Source: an uncultured Faecalibacterium sp.
Lineage (GTDB): Bacteria; Bacillota; Clostridia; Oscillospirales; Ruminococcaceae
NCBI GenBank assembly: GCA_934553285.1
Contig: CAKTFD010000013.1
Location: 1-29,139 of the forward strand
Direction of reading: 5' to 3'
DNA length: 29,139 nucleotides
Positions within the stretch are counted from its first letter, which is position 1. Every line of letters begins with the position of its first letter. The position numbers were made by a program, and so were the translations under genes. Of this stretch, positions 7,874 to 16,000 are shown piece by piece. The notes beneath the pieces are model-generated. The model did no database searches and was not told the origin of the DNA. It saw only the letters and a program-made list of their open reading frames with translations.

Positions 7874-9358
7874 ATGGCAGGAGTTGGATTTGAATTAAAA
7901 AAACTGTTCCGGCGCAAAGGCCTGTTTGCCTGGATGCGCGCCTACGGTTATGCAGGCATCATCTGTACCGGCCCCATGCTGCTGGGTGTTGCGCTGCAGC
8001 TGGGTATCCTGCTGCTGTGCAGCTGGGCCGGTGCCGCACGCGCCCAGCAGGACCTGCTGGTGTGCATGGTCACCTATACCCTGCTGTCCTCGCTGACTGT
8101 CACCAGCTTTTTTTCCATGCCGGTGACCCGGTACCTGGCCGATATGCTGTATGAAGAGCGGGAGGATGAGATCCTTCCCTCTTTCTGGGGTTCCGGCGTT
8201 CTGATGCTGCTGCTCGGCTGCGGCCTGTACGGCATCTTTTTGCTGTTTTCCGGCGCAACGCTCCTGCAGGGGCTGCTGTGCCTGTGGTTATTTGCCGAGA
8301 TGATCCTGAACTGGAACGGCATGAGCTACCTGACCGCCATCAAGGATTACCGGGGCATTCTGTGCTCCTTTCTGGCGGCGATCCTGCTCTCCTTCGGGCT
8401 GGGCTACCTGATCGTTTTTATCCTGGGCGCACCTGTGCTGGAGGGGATGCTGTTTTCCATCGCAATGGGCTATGGCCTGATGATGGTATGGGACGTTGTT
8501 CTGCTGTACCGCTATTTTCCGCAAAGCGATGCCAACCCCTGGACCTTTCTGCACTGGGTCGATCAGTTTTTGCCGCTGGCCTTTACCGGCTTTTGCACCA
8601 ACATCGGCCTGTTCTCCCATCTGGTCCTCTACTGGGCCGGGCCGATCGGCGTACAGGTAAAGGGCCTGTTTTACGGCGCACCGTACTATGATGTCCCCGC
8701 CCTTATCGCATTCCTCAGCATTCTGATCACCAGCATCAATTTTGTGGTATCGGTAGAGATAAACTTCTACCCGAAATATCGGGATTATTACAGCCTGTTC
8801 AACGATGGCGGCGTTGTTGGCGATATCGTTACGGCAGAAGAAGAGATGCTGGCAGTCCTCAACCGGGAGCTGCGGTTCACCGCGCTCAAGCAGCTGATCT
8901 GCACTGCGACCGTCATCTCGCTGGCAAACACCCTGCTGGATCTTCTGCCGCTTGGCTTTAATGATCTGATGCACGGGTACTTCCGCATCCTGTGTGTAGG
9001 GTATGGCCTGTACGCCGTAGGCAATACGGTACTGATGATCCTGCTCTATTTTACGGATTATCTGGGTGCGGTCTGTGCCGCTGCGGCCTTTGCCATCAGC
9101 GTCAGCGTACTCACGCTCGTTTCTCTGCTGTTCAATACAGCATTTTATGGGTTTGGCTTTCTGGTCGGCGCAGCGCTGTTCTACCTGATCGCACTGCTTC
9201 GTCTGGACGCTTTCACTGCCAACCTCCCCTACCGGGTATTGGGCAGGCAGCCCATCGTAGCCGAAACCAAAGAAGGCGTATTTACCTGCCTTGGCATTTT
9301 TCTGGAAAAGCAGGATGCCAAAAGAGCAGAAGCAAAACATAGAGAGGGAAAGAAATAG
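7874..9358 (+). CDS. pelG: PelG polytopic membrane transporter
   Basis: A 494-residue, very hydrophobic protein starting MAGVGFELKKLFRRKG, the typical PelG opening, followed by about twelve predicted membrane segments, as in the MATE/Wzx-like (MOP) superfamily. A charged loop lies around residues 300-340 (VEINFYPKYRDYYSLF). PelG is thought to carry the growing polymer made by PelF across the cytoplasmic membrane together with PelD and PelE. The ribosome site is GGAG inside the end of pelF. The C-terminal 30 residues are cytoplasmic and basic. The next gene starts right after the stop, so the CotH gene is part of the same transcript. Confidence 0.92.
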   Translation: MAGVGFELKKLFRRKGLFAWMRAYGYAGIICTGPMLLGVALQLGILLLCSWAGAARAQQDLLVCMVTYTLLSSLTVTSFFSMPVTRYLADMLYEEREDEILPSFWGSGVLMLLLGCGLYGIFLLFSGATLLQGLLCLWLFAEMILNWNGMSYLTAIKDYRGILCSFLAAILLSFGLGYLIVFILGAPVLEGMLFSIAMGYGLMMVWDVVLLYRYFPQSDANPWTFLHWVDQFLPLAFTGFCTNIGLFSHLVLYWAGPIGVQVKGLFYGAPYYDVPALIAFLSILITSINFVVSVEINFYPKYRDYYSLFNDGGVVGDIVTAEEEMLAVLNRELRFTALKQLICTATVISLANTLLDLLPLGFNDLMHGYFRILCVGYGLYAVGNTVLMILLYFTDYLGAVCAAAAFAISVSVLTLVSLLFNTAFYGFGFLVGAALFYLIALLRLDAFTANLPYRVLGRQPIVAETKEGVFTCLGIFLEKQDAKRAEAKHREGKK

Positions 9359-9359
9359 C

Positions 9360-11159
9360 ATGAATGAGGAATTACTGATCCCACGCCGCACGGTGCTGGG
9401 GCTGGGCGTTGCGCTGGCAGGCCTGTGTGCAGGCTGCACAGTTCTGCCCACCGAGAGCGACAGCGCAGGATCCGCTGCCGCCGATGCAGCGGCAAGCCAG
9501 CCGATCGAAAAAGCACCGGTAACGGATATCAACAGTGTCCATCTGCGGGATAACGCAGAGCTGTACAATGTCTACGATGACAGCGGCATCGTGACCATGT
9601 ATCTTACGGTCAGCCGCGGCAACGACAGCGAAAACACAAACCATAGCTGGGCTGAGATCAATCACTACTCTGTTTACGACTACGAGGCGATGGGCGTATC
9701 ACGCTATCAGGTAAACGGCCTTTTGCAGGTGGGCGATGAGAACGGCCCGGTCGCAGGAGAACTTGGATATGATACGCTGGCTCCCAATGCCACGGTACAG
9801 ATCCGCGGGCAGACTTCCAGCCAAAATGATCAGAAAAATTATAAGATCAAACTAAAGAAAAATAAGGGCAGCTGGCGCGGCCAGCGCACCATTGCGCTGA
9901 ACAAGCATATGGGCGAGGGTTTGCGCTTCCGCAATAAGATGGCCTATGACCTTATTAAAGGCATCGACCAGATGATGGGACTGCAGACCCAGTTCGTACA
10001 TCTGTACGTCAAAGATCTGACCAACAGTGCAAACGGCGTATTTGAGGACTATGGATTGTACACGCAGGTAGAGCAGCTGAATAAAACGGCACTCAAGACC
10101 CATGGCGTAGATCCAAACGGACAACTGTACAAGATCAACTCCTTTGAGTTCTACCGTCACGAAGATGTCATCCGTCTTACAAGCGATCCGGCATATGATC
10201 AAACTGCGTTTGAAAAATTACTGGAGATAAAAGGAAACAGCGACCACTCCAAATTGATTAAAATGCTGGATACCCTTAACGACGAAACAGCCTCCATGAA
10301 CGATCAACTTTTTACACGATATTTCGACATTGAGAATATTGCGTACTGGATGGCTTTTCAACTGCTTACCGGCAACACGGATACGCAAAACCGAAATGTC
10401 TATTTATACAGCCCTCAAAATTCCAGCAAATGGTATCTCTGGGATTGGGACAATGATGGTATGCTCCGCCGCCGGGAACGTGAGATCATCCAGTTTTCAG
10501 ACTCTGAAAGCTGGGAACGCGGCGTGAGCAATTACTGGGGCAATATCCTGTTTCGGCGTTGTCTGCAAACACAAAGTTACCGCGATATGCTGGATGCCGC
10601 CATGAAAGAACTTTTTGCTTACATGAATGAGGCGCGTATCCAGCCCATGCTGGAGCATTACCGGAGTGTGACGGAAAAATATGTCTGGCAAATGCCGGAT
10701 CAGATGAACGTTCCCATTACGCATGATGAATACGAAAATGTTCTGCAAAGCATCTGGCCGGAAATCGAGGAAAACTACAATTACTACTGGGAGAGCTACC
10801 GTAAACCCATGCCATTTTACATTGGCGTACCGCAGGCAGCAAACGGTCAGCTGCATCTGACCTGGGATTCCTCCTATAATTTTGAAGTTGAAGATCTATA
10901 TTATACTGTTGAACTGGCAAAAGATTATCTGTTTAACACGGTAATCTTCCGGCAGGAAGATCTGCTTCTGCCGGAACTTATAACGTCCACACCCCCAGCT
11001 GGGCAATATTTTTTGCGGGTTCGTGCAACGAATGCTTCTGGCTACACGCAGGATGCGTTTGATTATTATGTTACAGATGCTGGCAAGCATTATGGCATGA
11101 TCTGCTTCTACATCCAGCCGGACGGCAGTATTGTGGAGGACACGTATGATGATGTCTAA
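9360..11159 (+). CDS. CotH-family kinase lipoprotein with C-terminal Fn3-like domain
   Basis: A 599-residue exported protein. The N-terminus has two arginines, a hydrophobic core and a lipobox (IPRRTVLGLGVALAGLCAGC), so it is a lipoprotein and possibly a Tat substrate. The CotH atypical-kinase domain follows: IRGQTSS at about 148, the catalytic-loop-like NTDTQNRN at 339-346 and WDWDND at 361-366, which fit the conserved acidic and asparagine positions that bind ATP and metal in CotH. Residues from about 480 look like a fibronectin-III sandwich (LHLTWDSS...YFLRVRATNASGY). CotH of Bacillus phosphorylates spore-coat proteins; here it sits one base after the pelG stop and is followed by VTC and DUF4956 genes, so an envelope target is more likely. 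How an ATP-dependent enzyme would work outside the membrane is unresolved. Confidence 0.88.
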   Translation: MNEELLIPRRTVLGLGVALAGLCAGCTVLPTESDSAGSAAADAAASQPIEKAPVTDINSVHLRDNAELYNVYDDSGIVTMYLTVSRGNDSENTNHSWAEINHYSVYDYEAMGVSRYQVNGLLQVGDENGPVAGELGYDTLAPNATVQIRGQTSSQNDQKNYKIKLKKNKGSWRGQRTIALNKHMGEGLRFRNKMAYDLIKGIDQMMGLQTQFVHLYVKDLTNSANGVFEDYGLYTQVEQLNKTALKTHGVDPNGQLYKINSFEFYRHEDVIRLTSDPAYDQTAFEKLLEIKGNSDHSKLIKMLDTLNDETASMNDQLFTRYFDIENIAYWMAFQLLTGNTDTQNRNVYLYSPQNSSKWYLWDWDNDGMLRRREREIIQFSDSESWERGVSNYWGNILFRRCLQTQSYRDMLDAAMKELFAYMNEARIQPMLEHYRSVTEKYVWQMPDQMNVPITHDEYENVLQSIWPEIEENYNYYWESYRKPMPFYIGVPQAANGQLHLTWDSSYNFEVEDLYYTVELAKDYLFNTVIFRQEDLLLPELITSTPPAGQYFLRVRATNASGYTQDAFDYYVTDAGKHYGMICFYIQPDGSIVEDTYDDV

Positions 11160-11927
11160 GCCACAGCTCTCCACACTGTTCGATCAACTGTTACCCCCCC
11201 CCAACGAAATTGCACTGAGCACTATCGCCATGAGCTGAAATACCTCATCTCCTGGGCGGACAAGGCCGAACTAACAACACGGATGTCCCCTGTTCTTAAA
11301 CTGGACCCCCATGCAACGAATGGCGGCTACTTCATCCGCAGCCTGTATTTTGACGATTACTGGAACACCGCCTATGAGGAAAAGGATGCCGGTGTACTGC
11401 TGCGCAAAAAGTACCGCATCCGTATCTATAACTGCAGCGACCGCAGCATCAAACTGGAACGAAAGAAAAAATTTGGCAGCTATATCTATAAAGAAGCTGC
11501 GCCTCTGACCCACGCGGAATTTGACGCGATCCTCGCCGGAGAGTACGATTTTCTGCTTCATAGCAGCCACCGCCTGTGTCAGGAGTTTTATACCGAGTGT
11601 GTCTGCAACATGCTGCGCCCGCGCGTCATCGTAGACTATGACCGGGAGCCTTGGATCATGGATGCCGGCACTGTGCGCGTTACCTTTGATATGGATGTAC
11701 GCGCAGCGGTGGGCAGCTGGAATATTTTCGACCCCACCCTTCCCACGCTCCCAGTGCTTGAACCGGGAAAACTGGTAATGGAAGTAAAATTTACAGAATA
11801 TCTGCCGCAGCTCGTCCGCGATCTTCTGCCGCCCCGTGCGCAGGAGCTTACTGCCGTGTCGAAATACGTTCTCTGCTACGACAAGACCGCCTATATGAAC
11901 GGTTTTGACTATTGGCAGGAGACCTGA
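11149..11927 (+). CDS. VTC-domain protein, copy 1, out of frame at a C9 tract near the start
   Basis: VTC domains (triphosphate-tunnel superfamily) include the yeast polyphosphate polymerase Vtc4. The body of this gene, in the frame ending at 11927, shows the tunnel signatures in order: YRHELKYLI, FIRSLYFDDYWN, RKKYRIRIYN (paired arginines), KLERKKKFGSYIYK, RPRVIVDYDREPWI, VMEVKF and SKYVLCY. The only good start is the ATG cluster at 11146-11152, five to eleven bases after GGAGGA (11135-11140) and overlapping the CotH stop. It reads MSKPQLSTLFDQLL, then enters nine C (11194-11202) and in that frame stops at 11236-11238. One more C would join it to HYRHELKYLI. The internal ATG at 11283 would lose the first tunnel strand. 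Either a phase-variable OFF state, a slippage site, or a sequencing error. Confidence 0.8.
11194..11202 (+). repeat. Homopolymer of nine C inside the start region of VTC copy 1
   Basis: Nine consecutive C, the longest G/C run I found in the window, lie about 15 codons after the start cluster. A change of one base decides whether the ribosome enters the VTC frame. Tracts of this kind change length by slipped-strand mispairing in many bacteria. Confidence 0.9.
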
Positions 11928-11953
11928 ACTGTATAGAAAGGAATATTCAGCGC

Positions 11954-12619
11954 ATGAGCACAAAAGACTTTATTAAAAAATCCGTACTGAACGCATTTAC
12001 CCAATACGATGCCCCCAAATTAGCCATTGCTTTATTGGCCGCACTGGCATTGGGGATCCTTATTTATCTCGTTTATCGCCAGTTTTACACCGGCGTTGTT
12101 TACTCCCGCAGTTTTGCGGTCACACTGGTTGGCATGTGTGTGCTGACCTGCATGGTGACCCTGGCCATCAGCACAAACGTCGTCATCTCCCTTGGTATGG
12201 TCGGTGCATTATCCATCGTCCGCTTCCGTACCGCAGTCAAGGATCCGATGGATCTGTTGTATCTGTTCTGGTCTATTACCACAGGCATTACAGCGGGTGC
12301 CGGGATGTACGCCCTGGGGCTTGTGACCGCTGCTATCATGATCGGGATGCTCCTCCTCTTCTACCACTGGCAGGCCAAAGGCCGTGTCTATATTGCCGTC
12401 ATCCACTATATGGGTACCGAGGCAGGCGACAACATTGTGCGTGCACTCGGCCGCTGCAAATTCGTTGTAAAATCCAAGACCATGCGTAAGGACAGCACCG
12501 AGATGGCTGTAGAGGTATTCAGCAAAGACCCGGATCTGGAGTTTGCAGACCGTCTGCGGGCTGTGGAAGGGGTCCAGGATGTTACTTTGATCCAGTATAA
12601 TGGCGAGTATCATGGGTAA
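11954..12619 (+). CDS. DUF4956 membrane protein, copy 1
   Basis: A 221-residue protein with about four membrane segments in residues 20-145 and a soluble C-terminal domain of some 75 residues with a beta-alpha-beta look (VYIAVIHYMG ... DVTLIQYNG). The DUF4956 signature is the glycine-rich stretch SLGMVGALSIVRFRT, followed by a second pair of helices. Function is unknown for the family; it regularly neighbours VTC and CotH genes, suggesting a membrane partner of the VTC enzyme. The start at 11954 is preceded by AAAGGAA ten bases upstream, 26 bases after the VTC stop. The end overlaps the next gene by eight bases. The family call is firm; the role is inferred from neighbours only. Confidence 0.85.
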   Translation: MSTKDFIKKSVLNAFTQYDAPKLAIALLAALALGILIYLVYRQFYTGVVYSRSFAVTLVGMCVLTCMVTLAISTNVVISLGMVGALSIVRFRTAVKDPMDLLYLFWSITTGITAGAGMYALGLVTAAIMIGMLLLFYHWQAKGRVYIAVIHYMGTEAGDNIVRALGRCKFVVKSKTMRKDSTEMAVEVFSKDPDLEFADRLRAVEGVQDVTLIQYNGEYHG

Positions 12620-13949
12620 TTTTCCAAAGAGATTCCTGTCCGCATTTTGTCTGTTGGGGGTGGTGTTTGGCATGGCCCGGGATGTTGTGTGCACACGCAC
12701 TTATCAGGAAGATACCACTGCCTTTGCCAATGCGCAGATCGGCTATGCCCCCATGGCAGGCAGCACAGACAGTTCCGGCGCGACCCTGCGCTATCTGGAA
12801 CTGACCTGGCGGGAGGTCGAACCGGAAGAAGGACAGTACGCCTGGGATGCGATCGAGCAGAAGTACGACCTTGCCGCCCTGCGCAGGCAGGGGATCCATC
12901 TGGTGCTGCGGTTTGTGTGTGACGTACCAGGAAAAACCGAGCATCTGGATATCCCGGATTGGCTGTATGCACAAACTGCCGACGGCAGCTGGTACAGCAC
13001 CTCTTATGGCAAGGGGTATTCCCCGGATTATGCAAATGCGTTCTTACGGGCTGCGCACAGCCGCGTTATCTCAGCGCTGGCAAAGCACTTTGATGCAGAT
13101 GGATTTGTGACCTACGTAGAGCTGGGCAGCCTGGGGCACTGGGGCGAATGGCACATCAAAGACGGTGCAGGGCTTGTTCCCATGCCGGGCGAATCGATCC
13201 GGGATGCCTATGCTGCGGACTACCTGAACGCCTTTTCCAATGCAAAGCTGCTGATGCGGCGGCCCTTCAATATCGCCGCAAAGAATGCGCTTGGCCTTTA
13301 CAACGATATGACCGGCCGCGAAAAGGATACCAACGAGTGGCTGGGCTGGATCCAGAATGGCGGCTGGTATGGCAGCGAGGCCGCTGCGCTTTCTGCCATG
13401 CCAGATTTCTGGCAGAACGCGCCTGTGGGCGGAGAATTTGCCAGCAACCTTTCCATGCGGGAAATGCTGAAAACAGAGCTTTCTCGCACATTGCAGCTGC
13501 TGGAAGCATCCCATATGAGCTTTATTGGCCCTAAAACAGCCCAGGCCGCGTATGCGCAAGGGTATGATGCCGTGTTGAAGCAGCTGGGCTACCGGCTTCG
13601 CGTGAGCGAGCTGAAAGTCGTCCCGCATACAGATACGGCTTGTGTCACTTTGACCGTAGCAAATGAGGGTGCCGCCCCATTTTATTGGGATTGGACCATG
13701 AACCTTTATCTGGAGAATGCCGCCGGACGCACCCTGTGCACGGTGCCCATCCCGCTATCCTTGCCGGATCTGATGCCCGGCGAAACGCAGGAAGTAACGG
13801 TCACCCTGACGGAAGTGGACCTGTGGAAGCTGCTGGTCCTCCATACGGAACATCTGACGCTCGGCATCGTTGACCCGATGACCGGCTGTGATGCTGTACG
13901 GTTTGCCATGAACGCCGTGCAAAAAAATGGCCGGACGGTCCTTTTGTAA
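12612..13949 (+). CDS. Secreted DUF4874/DUF4832 protein, glycosidase-like
   Basis: A 445-residue protein with an N-terminal hydrophobic signal or anchor (FLSAFCLLGVVFGMA). The main domain resembles a TIM-barrel glycoside hydrolase: LELTWREVEPEEGQYAW, GIHLVLRFVCDVPG and YVELGSLGHWGEWH (the acidic residues in the last are the best candidates for catalysis). The last 110 residues look like an Ig-type beta sandwich (VTLTVANEGAAPFYWDW), typical of DUF4832. No member activity is known to me; position after the Pel genes suggests it acts on the polymer or its attachment. I prefer the ATG at 12612, overlapping the previous stop; an ATG at 12600 in the same frame is possible. It appears to be the last intact gene of the first operon; I see no terminator hairpin behind it. 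Confidence 0.75.
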   Translation: MGNFPKRFLSAFCLLGVVFGMARDVVCTRTYQEDTTAFANAQIGYAPMAGSTDSSGATLRYLELTWREVEPEEGQYAWDAIEQKYDLAALRRQGIHLVLRFVCDVPGKTEHLDIPDWLYAQTADGSWYSTSYGKGYSPDYANAFLRAAHSRVISALAKHFDADGFVTYVELGSLGHWGEWHIKDGAGLVPMPGESIRDAYAADYLNAFSNAKLLMRRPFNIAAKNALGLYNDMTGREKDTNEWLGWIQNGGWYGSEAAALSAMPDFWQNAPVGGEFASNLSMREMLKTELSRTLQLLEASHMSFIGPKTAQAAYAQGYDAVLKQLGYRLRVSELKVVPHTDTACVTLTVANEGAAPFYWDWTMNLYLENAAGRTLCTVPIPLSLPDLMPGETQEVTVTLTEVDLWKLLVLHTEHLTLGIVDPMTGCDAVRFAMNAVQKNGRTVLL

Positions 13950-13957
13950 GTTTTTAA

Positions 13958-14117
13958 GGCAGCCCGCGCGCTTACTGCAACGAGAGCCTGAAAGGCCTGA
14001 AAAAGACCCTGTTCACACGGGCGGCAAGATGGGTGTTTGAGATGGATGTGGTGGAGAGCACCGATGATACGCTCTACCTCGATTTCCATTACTGTCCCCT
14101 GGTAAAAGCCTGGCAGA
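13958..14117 (+). pseudogene. Fragment of an L-2-amino-thiazoline-4-carboxylate hydrolase family gene
   Basis: The frame reads SLKGLKKTLFTRAARWVFEMD and then DFHYCPLVKAWQK, here given in pieces of no more than twenty residues: LKKTLFTRAARWVFEMDVVE, LDFHYCPLVKAWQK. The CPLV-W-K stretch is characteristic of the C-terminal half of aminothiazoline-carboxylate hydrolase-like proteins. There is no start codon with a ribosome site, no N-terminus and no proper end: after WQK the frame runs straight into unrelated sequence. It is a remnant of about 53 codons. Family recognition is from memory and moderate. Confidence 0.55.
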
Positions 14118-14313
14118 AAGGCGCGACCTATCCTGAAATCAAAGCTCGTGTGTTGGAACAGACCGGACTGAAAGTATCTTCCCTGTATATCTCGCAGGTC
14201 AAGCAGAAATGTGGTCTGGAGGTACGGGAGAATCACCACAAGGCGAAGTCCGAAAATACAAAGCAGCCTCAGTGTCCGAAGGAAAAAGAAGATGCAATTG
14301 TGGAGGCTCTGCC
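14118..14313 (+). pseudogene. Fragment: C-terminal tail of an RlmD-type rRNA uracil methyltransferase
   Basis: Continuing in the same frame from the previous fragment: ATYPEIKARVLEQTGLKVSS, LYISQVKQKCGLEV, PQCPKEKEDAIVEAL. I recognise this as the tail found at the C-terminus of many clostridial 23S rRNA (uracil-1939-C5)-methyltransferases and as a chimaeric tail on other proteins. The SAM-binding catalytic domain is absent. After EAL the frame leaves the family and stops at 14363-14365. A GTG at 14033 could start a fused 110-residue product, but there is no good ribosome site. Confidence 0.55.
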
Positions 14314-15015
14314 AAGGAGTATTTCCGCAGCACCAAGCAGGACAAAAACGCCGTGGGCCGCATGAGCAGCGTTTTGAAGCCCGTGGCAGACCGCTACAAC
14401 CAGAAAACGCAGGCCGAGCGGTACCAGTTCCGCCGCCTGCTGCGCAGCCTTGTCAAGTGGTACGGCTACGTTTCGCAGGTGGCGCGGATGTTCGATGAAG
14501 AGCTGCACAAGGAGAACGTATTCTGCGCTTATCTGCTCAAGCTGCTGCCGCCGGACGAGGTCTCTCCGCTGGACTTGGAGGGCAAATTGCAGCTGGAGTA
14601 TTACAAGCTGCAAAAGACCTTTGCCGGTGCCATTGAGCTGGAACACGCCAAGGGCGTCTACGAGCCGGTCACCCAAAAAGGCGCCCTCGGCCACGACCCC
14701 AAGGAGCCGCTGGACGAGATCATTTTGAAGATCAATGAGAAATTCAAGGGCGAGTTCACCAATGCTGACCGGGTGCTGCTTACCGCCCTGCACGACCGTC
14801 TGCTGGCCGACCCGAAACTGGCAAAGCTGGCGCGCAGCTCCGACCCGCAGATCTTCACCGAGAGCATCTTCCCCAAGGCTTTCGACACCGCCGCACAGGA
14901 CAGCTATCTTGAAGCGCAGGACACCTTCTCTTCCCTGTTTGAAGATACCAGTAAGTACAAGGCTATCATGTCGGCATTGGCAGAGTGGCTGTACGGGGAG
15001 TTCCGCAAAAAATAA
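14314..15015 (+). pseudogene. hsdR: Fragment: C-terminal region of type I restriction subunit HsdR
   Basis: About 233 codons in a frame shifted relative to the preceding fragment: AKEYFRSTKQDKNAVGRMSS, then YGYVSQVARMFDEELHKENV, INEKFKGEFTNADRVLLTAL, ESIFPKAFD and a natural-looking end ALAEWLYGEFRKK. These match the helical C-terminal region of HsdR, which contacts the methyltransferase core. The nuclease and DEAD-box translocase domains (some 800 residues) are missing, and no hsdM or hsdS is present in the window. An ATG at 14363 could in principle start a stand-alone 217-residue protein, but it has no ribosome site. A relic of a lost restriction system. Confidence 0.75.
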
Positions 15016-15104
15016 AACAGCCTGAATTTCCTCAATAATTGAACACCTTCAACAAAATCGTGTCCGCTGCTTATAGCTATAATCCACAAATTGCATTTCG
15101 CCTA

Positions 15105-15133
15105 TTGCATTCGTCAAAATTTTGCGATATACT
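15105..15133 (+). promoter_or_regulatory. Candidate promoter of the second polysaccharide operon
   Basis: TTGCAT (15105-15110) and TATACT (15128-15133) are 17 bases apart; the -10 box matches 5/6. A near-copy of the -35 region (TTGCATTTCG at 15091) lies just upstream. Transcription would start near 15140, giving a leader of about 155 bases. It lies after the gene scar and before VTC copy 2, where an independent promoter is needed. Confidence 0.5.
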
Positions 15134-15207
15134 GACGATATCAACAAAATGTTCCCACAAAGCGTCGTTTTTCTCCTGCCTGTATCGCGCATGTGCAGGT
15201 CTGTTTT

Positions 15208-15223
15208 GGGTGCAGCAGCACCC
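15208..15223. promoter_or_regulatory. Perfect inverted repeat GGGTGC-AGCA-GCACCC in the operon leader
   Basis: Six-base arms around a four-base loop, located about 70 bases after the predicted start of transcription and 70 bases before VTC copy 2. No T-run follows on either strand, so it is not a simple terminator. It could be an operator or an RNA hairpin; a chance palindrome is possible. Confidence 0.3.
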
Positions 15224-15293
15224 TGGGACTGCGCGGTATCCTATTCAGACTGATGTATGTCTATCCACTACAATTACAATTTTATGCAGCACC

Positions 15294-15989
15294 ATGAGAG
15301 ACGTTTTACGGGAAGAAAAGAAGTTTTTGCTGAATCAGGCCGAGGCGCTGCGTCTGCGGGATCATCTGTTGACGGTGGTTCATCCGGACGAGCACAACGG
15401 GCCTGATGGTTATGTTGTGCGTTCGCTTTATTTCGATTCGCTCTACGACCGGGATCTGCAGGAAAAAGAGGACGGTGTGGAGCTTCGGCGCAAATTAAGG
15501 CTGCGTGTCTACAGCCCGGATGCGGAATTTGCGCTGTTCGAGATGAAGCAGAAGCAGGGGGCCTATCAGCGCAAACGTTCGCTGTCGCTGTCCAGGCAGG
15601 ACGCGCAAGCCCTGATCGCAGGGGATTTTACCGTTCTTTTAAAAAGTGAGAGCGATTTTGGCAGGGAGTGCTATGCACTTATGCAGACCCTTGCTTACCG
15701 TCCAAAGACCATTGTTGAGTACGAGCGTTTTGCTTTTGTTGCACCGGAAAACGCTATCCGCATCACCTTTGATTCCGCGATCCGTGCAAACGAAGCAAAC
15801 TATGACATCTTTGACCGGCATCTCCCCCTGAACAGTGTCCTCTCCCCTTTTTTGGTTGTTCTTGAAGTAAAATACAACGGCTTTCTGCTCAGTTACATCA
15901 AAGATATGCTGCTTCCGGTGCAGCACGCTGTGCTTTCAGTCAGCAAATATTGTATGGCACGCCAGACCGGGTGTCTGTATCAGTTTTAA
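15294..15989 (+). CDS. VTC-domain protein, copy 2
   Basis: A 231-residue, apparently intact VTC-domain protein of the triphosphate-tunnel superfamily. Tunnel strands in order: LREEKKFLL, YVVRSLYFDSLYD, RRKLRLRVY, LFEMKQKQGAYQRKR, RPKTIVEYERFAFV, IRITFDSAIRAN, VVLEVKYNGFL and SVSKYCMAR. The paired arginines in RLRVY and the glutamate in LEVKY correspond to nucleotide- and metal-binding positions of Vtc4-type polyphosphate polymerases. No membrane segment. A predicted cytosolic polyphosphate polymerase or related NTP-using enzyme, likely working with the DUF4956 protein 11 bases downstream. It is a paralogue of the copy at 11149 but lacks the C tract. The ATG at 15294 starts the conserved region; no strong ribosome site is visible and an upstream in-frame extension is not protein-like. 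Confidence 0.85.
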   Translation: MRDVLREEKKFLLNQAEALRLRDHLLTVVHPDEHNGPDGYVVRSLYFDSLYDRDLQEKEDGVELRRKLRLRVYSPDAEFALFEMKQKQGAYQRKRSLSLSRQDAQALIAGDFTVLLKSESDFGRECYALMQTLAYRPKTIVEYERFAFVAPENAIRITFDSAIRANEANYDIFDRHLPLNSVLSPFLVVLEVKYNGFLLSYIKDMLLPVQHAVLSVSKYCMARQTGCLYQF

Positions 15990-16000
15990 GGAGTTCGCTG

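Noticed and set aside
11283..11927. VTC copy 1 starting at the internal ATG as an ordinary intact gene
   Set aside because: It would lack the conserved first strand (YRHELKYLI), which is present in frame just upstream, and has no ribosome site; a start cluster with a good site exists at 11146-11152.
14363..15015. A stand-alone 217-residue protein starting in the HsdR fragment
   Set aside because: Matches only the C-terminal part of HsdR, the ATG has no ribosome site, and homology begins upstream of it; a gene remnant is simpler.
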